Shown piece by piece: positions 1 through 7,152 of a stretch of 9,033 nt of DNA (its first letter is position 1; each line of letters starts with the position of its first letter). A program made the position numbers and the translations under genes. Source of the stretch: JBBAGE01 sp041655055. Its GTDB lineage: Bacteria; Pseudomonadota; Alphaproteobacteria; Rhodobacterales; Rhodobacteraceae. The stretch spans positions 1-9,033 of the forward strand of contig JBBAGE010000102.1 in assembly GCA_041655055.1 (NCBI GenBank). The letters are read 5' to 3'. The notes under the pieces were generated by a model. That model made no database searches. It had not been told where the DNA came from and saw only the letters and a list, made by a program, of their open reading frames with translations.

Positions 1-1
1 A

Positions 2-424
2 TTATTCGCGCCGCCCGGGCGGGATCATTATGCGTTAGCGCAGCTTAATCACCATGCCTTGGGCGCGATCGAAAGCTATCTGTTGAAAATCGACCGGGGC
101 CGCGCCAACCGCGAGGATGGCCCCTTGGGCATGGATTACTGGGTCGAGCGCAACTGGTGCGATGTCGAAGACCAGACCATCTCCGCCCTTGCCCCCGCGC
201 GCGCCCGTGAACAGGCCGCATTGATGGCCGATCCCGAATTGGCGCGGCTGCACCACGCCGCCGTTGCATGGCGCCACCGGCGAATCGACGCGCTGATGCG
301 CGATGATGGCATGCGCGCGTTGTTCGGGCGGCTGGTCATCACACCGCCTGCGCGCGTGATCGATCCCGTGCTTGCCCGTCATATTTACCACTACGCCCGC
401 AAAGCGCAGGGTCGTGGGCGCTAA
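2..424 (+). CDS. Glycosyltransferase family 2-like protein, C-terminal part (5' truncated by window edge)
   Basis: The reading frame is open from the left edge to a TAA at 422-424, giving about 140 C-terminal residues. The conserved-looking stretch begins upstream of the first possible in-window start (TTG at 59), so the gene almost certainly starts outside the window. Visible landmarks are LNHHALGAIESYLLKIDRGR (nt 44-103), then MDYWVERNW and a helical, Arg- and Ala-rich tail. I recognise this pattern (Asn/Asp-His-x-Ala-Leu, a Lys-x-Asp-Arg-Gly-Arg motif, Tyr-Trp-x-x-Arg-Asn) from the ends of Rhodobacteraceae glycosyltransferase family 2 proteins of the Glyco_tranf_2_4 kind, which are thought to act on surface polysaccharides. 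The catalytic GT-A domain with its DxD motif would lie upstream and is not visible, so activity cannot be judged. The gap to pyrC is 54 bases, and nothing links its function to the pyrimidine genes. Confidence 0.6.
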   Translation, partial: LFAPPGRDHYALAQLNHHALGAIESYLLKIDRGRANREDGPLGMDYWVERNWCDVEDQTISALAPARAREQAALMADPELARLHHAAVAWRHRRIDALMRDDGMRALFGRLVITPPARVIDPVLARHIYHYARKAQGRGR

Positions 425-478
425 CCCGCGCCTATTGGCGCTGGATTGCCCCCCATGCTTCGTGATATCGGCCTTACC

Positions 479-1525
479 ATGACCCAGACCCTTACGATCC
501 GCCGCCCCGATGACTGGCACCTGCACCTGCGCGATGGTGCGATGCTGCAGGCCGTGTTGCCCGAAACCGCGCGCCATTTCGCCCGTGCGATCATCATGCC
601 CAATCTGGTGCCACCCGTGGCCACATCCGCGCAGGCCGAAGCCTATCGCACCCGCATCATGGCCGCCGCGCGCCAAAGCGGCCATGCGGGGTTCGCACCG
701 CTGATGACGCTTTATCTGACCGAAGAAACCGATGCGGATGATGTGGCCGCTGCCCATGCGGCCGGGCTGGTGCATGCGGTCAAACTCTATCCCGCCGGGG
801 CCACGACCAATTCGGCCTCTGGTGTGCAGAATTTCGATAACGTGCGCGGCGTGCTGGAACGGATGGCCGAAATCGGCCTGCCGCTTTGCGTGCATGGCGA
901 AGTCACCGATCCGGCAGTGGATATTTTCGACCGCGAAGCCGTGTTCATCGATCGGGTGCTTGATCCGATTCGCCGCGCCACGCCGGGGCTGCGTGTAATC
1001 ATGGAACATATCACCACCGCGCAGGGCGCCGATTACGCCCGCGCCGGAGGGCCGGATCTGGCGGCGACGATTACCGCGCATCATCTGGTGATCAACCGCA
1101 ATCACATGCTGGTGGGCGGCATTCGCCCGCATTATTACTGCCTGCCGGTTGCCAAACGCGAAAGCCACCGGCTTGCGCTGGTCGAGGCGGCCACCTCGGG
1201 CGCTGCCCAATTCTTTCTGGGCACGGATTCCGCGCCGCATCTCGATCAGCTCAAGGAACATGCCTGTGGCTGCGCGGGCTGTTTTACCGCGCCCGTCACC
1301 CTGTCGGTCCTGGCCGAGGTGTTTGAGCGCGAAGGCGCGCTGGACCGGCTGGAAGCCTTTGCATCGCTGAACGGCCCCGCATTCTACCGTCTGCCGGTGA
1401 ATGAGGATCGCATCACCCTGACCCGGGGCGATGCCCTGGCGGTGCCCGACAAGATCCCCACCCCCGATGGGCCGGTCACCGTATTCGATCCGGGCTTTGC
1501 CCTGCATTGGCATGTAAGCGCCTGA
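479..1525 (+). CDS. pyrC: Dihydroorotase, class II (homodimeric, E. coli type)
   Basis: Catalyses reversible cyclisation of N-carbamoyl-L-aspartate to L-dihydroorotate, the third step of de novo pyrimidine synthesis, in the cytosol. The 348-residue product matches the usual class II length and aligns with E. coli PyrC from memory almost without gaps. The zinc ligands are all present: His14 and His16 in DDWHLHLRDG, the carbamylated Lys102 in VKLYPAGATTNS, His139 in VHGE, His177 in MEHITT, and Asp250 in LGTDSAPH. The flexible-loop and Cys-rich CGCAGCF segment at 263-269 is also typical. I chose ATG 479 because family similarity begins with TLTIRRPDDWH. An in-frame ATG at 455 and a TTG at 446 would add 8 or 11 non-conserved residues. 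No clear Shine-Dalgarno site precedes any of the three. The gene is followed 26 bases later by pyrE, which catalyses a later step, so the two are probably co-transcribed. Confidence 0.97.
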   Translation: MTQTLTIRRPDDWHLHLRDGAMLQAVLPETARHFARAIIMPNLVPPVATSAQAEAYRTRIMAAARQSGHAGFAPLMTLYLTEETDADDVAAAHAAGLVHAVKLYPAGATTNSASGVQNFDNVRGVLERMAEIGLPLCVHGEVTDPAVDIFDREAVFIDRVLDPIRRATPGLRVIMEHITTAQGADYARAGGPDLAATITAHHLVINRNHMLVGGIRPHYYCLPVAKRESHRLALVEAATSGAAQFFLGTDSAPHLDQLKEHACGCAGCFTAPVTLSVLAEVFEREGALDRLEAFASLNGPAFYRLPVNEDRITLTRGDALAVPDKIPTPDGPVTVFDPGFALHWHVSA

Positions 1526-1540
1526 GCCCTGCCCGTTTCC

Positions 1541-1545
1541 AAGGA
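1541..1545 (+). promoter_or_regulatory. Ribosome binding site of pyrE
   Basis: AAGGA lies 6 bases before ATG 1552. It decides the pyrE start: the same frame is open back to a TTG at 1507 inside pyrC, but that codon has no comparable site and would add 15 residues without family character. Confidence 0.7.
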
Positions 1546-1551
1546 AAACCG

Positions 1552-2232
1552 ATGATCCCTGCCACCTACCCCACCGCCGATGAAATTGCCCGGCTGACCG
1601 CACGGATGCTGCTTGAAATCAAGGCCGTGCATTTCAACGCGAGCGAACCTTTCACGCTGGCCTCGGGCCTGCCTAGCCCCACCTATATCGACTGCCGCAA
1701 GCTGATTTCCTATCCGCGTATCCGCAGCACGCTGATGGATTTTCTGGCCGTCACCGTCATGCGCGGCGCCGGGTTCGAGGCATTCGACAATATCGCCGGC
1801 GGCGAGACCGCGGGCATCCCCTTCGCCGCGATGGTGGCCGAACGCATGGCGCTGCCCATGAGCTATGTGCGCAAAAAGCCCAAAGGTTACGGCCGCAACG
1901 CAAGGATCGAGGGCAATATGACCCCGGGCCAGCGTGTTTTGCTGGTCGAAGATCTGACCACCGATGGCGGATCAAAGCTGAGTTTCGTCGATGCGATCCG
2001 CGAAACCGGGGCAGAATGCGGCCATACGGCGGTAATTTTCTATTACGGCATCTTTCCCGATACCGAAAAAACGCTGGCCGCGCATGGGATCACCCTGCAC
2101 CACCTGTGCACCTGGTGGGATGTTCTGGCCGAGGCCCGCGCGCAAGGGGCGTTTGATGCCGCAACCCTGGCCGAGGTCGAGTCGTTTCTGAACGCGCCCC
2201 GCGCCTGGCAGGATGCCCGCGCCAAAGCCTGA
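1552..2232 (+). CDS. pyrE: Orotate phosphoribosyltransferase
   Basis: Transfers the ribose-5-phosphate of PRPP to orotate, giving orotidine 5'-monophosphate and pyrophosphate, the fifth step of de novo UMP synthesis. The product is 226 residues, normal for the family. Visible parts are the N-terminal hood segment with FTLASGLPSPTYIDCRK (34-50), the phosphate-binding FDNIAGGETAGIPFA (78-92), the flexible catalytic loop region VRKKPKGYGRNARIEG (106-121) with its conserved lysines, and the PRPP loop VLLVEDLTTDGGSK (129-142). This loop differs from the textbook form (for example VDDVITAGTA in E. coli): Glu replaces the first Asp, and Thr-Thr-Asp-Gly-Gly-Ser replaces the usual small-residue run. 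I recall the same variant in other alphaproteobacterial PyrE proteins, so I read it as a lineage form rather than a lesion. The start is set by AAGGA at 1541-1545. It lies 26 bases behind pyrC and probably shares its transcript. Confidence 0.95.
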   Translation: MIPATYPTADEIARLTARMLLEIKAVHFNASEPFTLASGLPSPTYIDCRKLISYPRIRSTLMDFLAVTVMRGAGFEAFDNIAGGETAGIPFAAMVAERMALPMSYVRKKPKGYGRNARIEGNMTPGQRVLLVEDLTTDGGSKLSFVDAIRETGAECGHTAVIFYYGIFPDTEKTLAAHGITLHHLCTWWDVLAEARAQGAFDAATLAEVESFLNAPRAWQDARAKA

Positions 2233-2237
2233 TCCCC

Positions 2238-2256
2238 GGGCGGCAAAACCCCGCCC
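2238..2256 (+). terminator. Weak hairpin after pyrE, possible terminator
   Basis: GGGCGG (2238-2243) and CCGCCC (2251-2256) can form a 6-bp all-GC stem with a 7-base loop, starting 6 bases after the pyrE stop. No T-run follows (AATACG comes next), so it is not a textbook intrinsic terminator. It could mark the end of the pyrC-pyrE transcript or stabilise its 3' end. In a GC-rich genome a stem this short can arise by chance. Confidence 0.3.
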
Positions 2257-2306
2257 AATACGAAAAGCTGATCGGCCAACGGCTTAGCAATCGGGCGGAT
2301 TTCGGG

Positions 2307-2320
2307 TAATTTATATCATT
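2307..2320 (+). promoter_or_regulatory. AT-rich patch upstream of dnaB, possible promoter -10 region
   Basis: TAATTTATATCATT is the most AT-rich stretch in the pyrE-dnaB gap and contains a TATAT core. It stands out against the GC-rich surroundings and sits 67 bases before ATG 2388. I see no convincing TTGACA-like -35 at 16-18 bases upstream, so the promoter call rests on position and composition only. Confidence 0.3.
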
Positions 2321-2326
2321 TGCGCG

Positions 2327-2356
2327 CCCACCCGCAGACGGCTAAGAGCGGGTGGG
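2327..2356 (+). repeat. Perfect 9-bp inverted repeat in the dnaB leader
   Basis: CCCACCCGC (2327-2335) and GCGGGTGGG (2348-2356) are exact reverse complements around a 12-base loop, with one further G-U pair possible outside (2326 with 2357). It lies between the AT-rich patch and the dnaB start, so it would be in the 5' untranslated RNA or act as a DNA operator. If translation began at ATG 2367, the G-rich right arm would occupy the ribosome-binding position. If it begins at ATG 2388, the AGGCGG at 2374-2379 lies outside the stem. Confidence 0.5.
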
Positions 2357-2387
2357 TCGGGCGATCATGAAACAGGCGGCATGGATG

Positions 2388-3887
2388 ATGAACACGATCA
2401 GCGCAGTGGCACCCCAACCTGACGGCTCTGCCGAGCCCCAACCCGCCCCCCATTCGATCGAGGCTGAACAACAGCTTTTGGGCGCGATCCTGACCAATAA
2501 CGAAATTTACGACCGGGTGGCCGCAATCATCCGGCCCGAGCATTTCTATGATCCCGTCCATCGGCGTATCTATGATACCGCCGCCGCGCGGATCGCCAAA
2601 AACATGCTGGCCTCGCCCGTCACGCTCAAAGCCTATCTCGAAGATGACGAAGGCTTGCGGGAACTGGGCGGGCCTGCCTATCTGGCCCGTCTGGCGGGGG
2701 CTGCGATTTCCAGCTTTGCGGTGCGCGATTATGCGCAGATGATCTATGATTTCGCGATCCGGCGTGAATTGATCGCGCTTGGCCATGATATCGCCGCCCG
2801 CGCCGCCCGCCACGAAGCCGATAGCGAACCGCGCGATCAGATCGTGGTGGCCGAACAGGCGCTTTATGCGTTGGCCGAAGAGGGCAAAAGCGAAAACGGG
2901 TTTCAAAGTTTCCTCAAGGCCGTGACCGATGCCGTCAACGTCGCCAATGCCGCCTATCAGCGCGACGGCGGCATGTCGGGGCTTTCCACGGGGCTGGTCG
3001 ATCTCGATAAAAAGCTCGGCGGGCTGCACCGCTCTGACCTGTTGATCCTTGCCGGGCGGCCCTCGATGGGCAAGACATCGCTTGCGACCAATATCGCCTA
3101 TAATATCGCCAAAAGTTACCGCAAGGGGAAATTGCCCGATGGGGCAGAGGGGGCCGTTGATGGCGGTATCGTCGGCTTTTATTCGCTTGAGATGAGCGCC
3201 GAACAACTGGCCGCGCGGATTCTTTCCGAAGCCTCCGAAGTGCCGTCCGAACAGATCCGGCGCGGTGATATGACCGAAGCCGAATTTCGCCGCTTTATCG
3301 AGGCCGCGAAAGAACTTGAGAGCTGCCCGCTGTTCATCGACGACACCCCCGCCCTGCCCATCAGCCAATTGGCTGCGCGCGCCCGGCGATTGAAACGCAC
3401 CCACGGGCTGGATGCGTTGTTTGTGGACTATTTGCAGCTTGTGCGCCCCGCGACCGCCAAAGACAGCCGCGTGAACGAGGTGTCGGAAATCACCCAAGGG
3501 CTCAAGGCGATTGCCAAGGAACTGGATATCCCGGTGGTCGCGCTGTCGCAATTGTCGCGCCAGGTCGAAAGCCGCGAAGATAAACGCCCGCAATTGTCCG
3601 ATCTGCGCGAATCCGGTTCGATCGAACAGGATGCCGATGTGGTGATGTTCGTGTTCCGCGAAGAATATTACAAGGAACGCGAAAAACCCGGCGATCACGA
3701 GCTTGAGAAAATGGCCACATGGCAGGCGGAAATGGAACGCCTGCATGGCAAGGCCGAAGTCGTGATCGGCAAACAGCGTCACGGCCCGATCGGCACGGTC
3801 GAGCTGAGTTTCGAGGGGCGTTTCACCCGCTTTGGCAACCTTGCGCGCCAATGGCAACAAGACGGGCCGGGCGGCGCGGATTTCTAG
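2388..3887 (+). CDS. dnaB: Replicative DNA helicase
   Basis: Hexameric 5'-3' helicase that unwinds DNA ahead of the replisome and recruits primase. The product is 499 residues (E. coli has 471). The N-terminal primase-binding domain spans about 22-125 (PHSIEAEQQLLGAIL, FYDPVHRRIYD). A linker leads to the RecA-like domain from about 195, with Walker A GRPSMGKT (223-230), Walker B LFVDYLQL (344-351, Asp347), LSQLSRQVE (386-394), DLRESGSIEQDADVV (405-419), and the arginine-finger region GKQRHGPIGT (461-470; Arg464). The extra 15 or so residues at 246-260 before the SLEMS motif are absent from E. coli DnaB; I recall similar insertions in alphaproteobacterial versions. The start is uncertain: ATG 2388 and 2385 follow AGGCGG at 2374-2379 by 8 and 5 bases, while ATG 2367 and GTG 2352 are further in-frame choices. 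I prefer 2388 because related proteins begin with Met-Asn a short way before the conserved PHS(I/V)EAEQ. Confidence 0.97.
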   Translation: MNTISAVAPQPDGSAEPQPAPHSIEAEQQLLGAILTNNEIYDRVAAIIRPEHFYDPVHRRIYDTAAARIAKNMLASPVTLKAYLEDDEGLRELGGPAYLARLAGAAISSFAVRDYAQMIYDFAIRRELIALGHDIAARAARHEADSEPRDQIVVAEQALYALAEEGKSENGFQSFLKAVTDAVNVANAAYQRDGGMSGLSTGLVDLDKKLGGLHRSDLLILAGRPSMGKTSLATNIAYNIAKSYRKGKLPDGAEGAVDGGIVGFYSLEMSAEQLAARILSEASEVPSEQIRRGDMTEAEFRRFIEAAKELESCPLFIDDTPALPISQLAARARRLKRTHGLDALFVDYLQLVRPATAKDSRVNEVSEITQGLKAIAKELDIPVVALSQLSRQVESREDKRPQLSDLRESGSIEQDADVVMFVFREEYYKEREKPGDHELEKMATWQAEMERLHGKAEVVIGKQRHGPIGTVELSFEGRFTRFGNLARQWQQDGPGGADF

Positions 3888-3945
3888 GCGGGGGCCGTGC
3901 TTTTCCCTCTTGCGCGAAAACGCGTGCGCGGCCACAACAGCCGGC

Positions 3946-4995
3946 ATGGCTACTGCAACGTTACATATTGATCTGAATGCGCTTGTCGCCAATTGGCGCG
4001 CGCTTGATGCGGCCTCGGGCGGCTCTGTCGAAACCGGCGCGGTGGTCAAGGCCGACGGCTATGGGCTGGGCGCGGCGCCCGTGGCGCGCGCGCTTGCCCG
4101 CGCGGGTGCACGGCGGTTTTTCGTGGCCATCGCCGAAGAAGGCGTGGCCGTGCGCCGCGCGCTGGGGCCGGTGCCAGAAATCATGATCTTTGGCGGCCAT
4201 ATGGCAGGCGATGCCGCGCGGATTCGCGATGCGCGGCTGGTGCCGATGCTCAATTCCATCGAACAACTTACCCGCCATATCGAAAGCCTGCCGGGCGCCC
4301 CCTTTGGTATCCAGCTTGACAGCGGCATGAACCGGCTGGGGATGGAGCCTGCCGAATGGCAGGCGGTGCGCGATCTGGTGCTGGGCATGGGGCCCGAACT
4401 GGTGATGTCGCATCTGGCCTGCGCGGATGAGCCCGATCACCCGATGAATGCCGCGCAATTGGCGCAATTTCGCGCGATGACAGATGGCACTGGCGTGAAA
4501 CGTTCGCTTTCGGCCACGGGCGGGATCTTGCTCGGGCCGGATTATCATTTCGACGTCACCCGCCCGGGTATCGGGCTTTATGGCGGCGCGCCGTTTGATC
4601 GGGCAGAGCCGGTCGTGCGGCTGGAAATCCCCGTGATCCAGACCCGTGAATTGCTGGCGGGCGAAACCGCAGGCTATGGCAATACCTGGACCGCCCCCGC
4701 CCCCGCGCGGATTGCCACGCTTGCGGCGGGCTATGCCGATGGCATCACGCGGCACCTGTCAAACAAGGTGAAACTTTACGCAGGCGACATCCCCTGCCCC
4801 CTGGTGGGGCGCGTGTCGATGGATCTGCTGACGGTGGATGTCACCCATCTGGCGGATGATCCGGTGGCGCTTGATCTGCTGGGCCCGCATCAGGGGGTGG
4901 ATGATATTGCCGATATCGCGGGCACGATCGGGTATGAAATCCTGACCTCGCTCGGGCATCGTTATCTGCGCAGCTACACCGGCAACATCGAATAG
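3946..4995 (+). CDS. alr: Alanine racemase
   Basis: PLP-dependent interconversion of L- and D-alanine, supplying D-Ala for peptidoglycan in the cytosol. The 349-residue product is near the usual length. An N-terminal TIM barrel carries the PLP lysine, Lys35, in AVVKADGYGLG (32-42; the common form is VVKANAYGHG). GMNRLG (128-133) and RPGIGLYG (206-213) provide arginines that contact the substrate carboxylate or PLP. The C-terminal beta domain carries the second catalytic base, Tyr244, in AGYGNTW (242-248), then AAGYADG (260-266) and GRVSMD (288-293). I chose ATG 3946 because the family pattern (short strand, IDLNAL) starts there. The frame is open back to TTG 3832 inside dnaB, but those residues look like dnaB read out of frame. 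No good Shine-Dalgarno site precedes the ATG, so translation may partly depend on ribosomes finishing dnaB 58 bases earlier (inference). Confidence 0.96.
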   Translation: MATATLHIDLNALVANWRALDAASGGSVETGAVVKADGYGLGAAPVARALARAGARRFFVAIAEEGVAVRRALGPVPEIMIFGGHMAGDAARIRDARLVPMLNSIEQLTRHIESLPGAPFGIQLDSGMNRLGMEPAEWQAVRDLVLGMGPELVMSHLACADEPDHPMNAAQLAQFRAMTDGTGVKRSLSATGGILLGPDYHFDVTRPGIGLYGGAPFDRAEPVVRLEIPVIQTRELLAGETAGYGNTWTAPAPARIATLAAGYADGITRHLSNKVKLYAGDIPCPLVGRVSMDLLTVDVTHLADDPVALDLLGPHQGVDDIADIAGTIGYEILTSLGHRYLRSYTGNIE

Positions 4996-5046
4996 GCACC
5001 TTCGCCGCCCTTGCGCAAACCCGCGCCAGAGGGCAAAAGCAATGCC

Positions 5047-6411
<1,365 letters not shown>

Positions 6412-6439
6412 CGCGCGACAGAGACAAGGCGCAAAGCGC

Positions 6440-6444
6440 AGGAG
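6440..6444 (+). promoter_or_regulatory. Ribosome binding site of cvpA
   Basis: AGGAG lies 5 bases before ATG 6450. This is the strongest Shine-Dalgarno match in the window and fixes the cvpA start. Confidence 0.75.
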
Positions 6445-6449
6445 CGAGC

Positions 6450-7004
6450 ATGGAAGGTTTCAACATCATCGACGGCGCTGTGGTGCTGGTCATTATCCTT
6501 TCGGCGATTCTGGCCTATGCGCGCGGCTTCGTGCGCGAAGCCATGTCGATCGCCGGTTGGGTCGCCGCGGCCATTCTGGCCTATATCTTTGCGCCGCGCG
6601 CGGTGCCATTGGTGCGCGAAATTCCCTATGTGCGCGATTTCATCGGTGAAAACTGCGATGCGGGGATCATTGCCAGCTTTTTGATGGTCTTTGCCATCGC
6701 GCTGGTGGTGGCCTCGGTGTTCACGCCGCTTTTTTCATCGGCGGTGCGCCATTCGGCGCTAAGCAGTATCGATCAGGGGCTTGGATTCCTGTTCGGGGCG
6801 CTGCGCGGGGTGGTGCTGGTCGCCGTGGCGCTGATGCTTTATAATTTCATCGCTGTGGGCGACGATTTTCTGAATGTGGGCGAAAGCCGCACGGCTCAGA
6901 TCTTTGCCAATTCCGAACAGCAGATCGCCGACAACCTGCCCGAAGATGCGCCCGGCTGGTTCAAGCAGCGCTATGACGCGCTGGTCGCACAATGTGAGGC
7001 GTAA
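6450..7004 (+). CDS. cvpA: CvpA family inner-membrane protein
   Basis: The 184-residue product has four hydrophobic segments at about 6-24, 31-49, 70-94 and 114-135, the usual CvpA arrangement. The family-typical stretches are NIIDGAVVLVIILSAILAYARGFVRE (5-30, with the Gly-Phe-Val-Arg-Glu turn) and SSIDQGLGFLFGALRGVVLV (105-124). The polar C-terminal tail (about 136-184) is probably cytoplasmic or loosely membrane-associated. In E. coli CvpA was first noted as needed for colicin V production, and the gene sits directly before purF there as it does here. Its biochemical role is not settled, and later work points to envelope stress tolerance. The gene begins 38 bases after radA with a strong ribosome binding site, and a 148-base gap separates it from purF. 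Confidence 0.92.
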   Translation: MEGFNIIDGAVVLVIILSAILAYARGFVREAMSIAGWVAAAILAYIFAPRAVPLVREIPYVRDFIGENCDAGIIASFLMVFAIALVVASVFTPLFSSAVRHSALSSIDQGLGFLFGALRGVVLVAVALMLYNFIAVGDDFLNVGESRTAQIFANSEQQIADNLPEDAPGWFKQRYDALVAQCEA

Positions 7005-7037
7005 CAAGCGACCGGTTCGCCCCTCGTAATCGCCGCG

Positions 7038-7059
7038 GTGGCCCCCATATAAGGGCCAC
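7038..7059 (+). repeat. Perfect 7-bp hairpin between cvpA and purF, with TATAAG in and beside the loop
   Basis: GTGGCCC (7038-7044) and GGGCCAC (7053-7059) are exact reverse complements around the 8-base loop CCATATAA. It begins 33 bases after the cvpA stop. No T-run follows, so it is not a classical intrinsic terminator. TATAAG at 7048-7053 resembles a -10 element, which would place the hairpin across a purF promoter as an operator-like palindrome. I see no good -35 at the expected distance. Terminator, operator and chance are all possible. Confidence 0.4.
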
Positions 7060-7110
7060 GCACAATAAGTTTATGAACCTGCCGTGACATGGCAGACACA
7101 AAGGCGTAAA

Positions 7111-7127
7111 GGGGGCGCATTGCCCCT
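7111..7127 (+). repeat. Small second hairpin in the purF leader
   Basis: GGGGC (7112-7116) pairs with GCCCC (7122-7126) around a 5-base loop, with a flanking G-U pair (7111 with 7127). It lies about 25 bases before ATG 7153. The stem is short, and chance is a fair explanation at this base composition. Confidence 0.2.
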
Positions 7128-7152
7128 CAGCCGGATTCGGAGTGCCGCCCAG

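Noticed and set aside
417..441. Overlapping small hairpins at the end of the glycosyltransferase gene (GCGCC at 428-432 pairing with GGCGC at 437-441 or 417-421)
   Set aside because: The stems are only 5 bp, no T-run follows, and short GC palindromes are frequent by chance in this sequence. Not enough to call a terminator or attenuator.
35..1603. A 522-codon open frame on the minus strand opposite pyrC
   Set aside because: It lies antisense to a clear pyrC with all catalytic residues. Its translation is rich in His, Gly, Arg and Gln without recognisable domains, as expected from the opposite strand of a GC-rich gene.
3832..3945. In-frame 38-codon extension of alr overlapping the dnaB 3' end
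   Set aside because: It begins with TTG, reads mostly as dnaB in another frame, and family similarity starts at ATG 3946.
2316..4049. A 577-codon open frame on the minus strand opposite dnaB
   Set aside because: It mirrors dnaB codon bias across the whole gene and its flanks. Its translation resembles no family I know and it has no evident ribosome binding site, so it is a shadow frame.
3961..4755. A 264-codon open frame on the minus strand opposite alr
   Set aside because: Same explanation: it is antisense to an intact alr and has no domain-like content.
7084..7152. GTG start giving a 23-residue N-terminal extension of purF
   Set aside because: The extra residues are basic and unlike the usual short PurF propeptide. 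ATG 7153 has a plausible ribosome binding site and gives a normal propeptide length.
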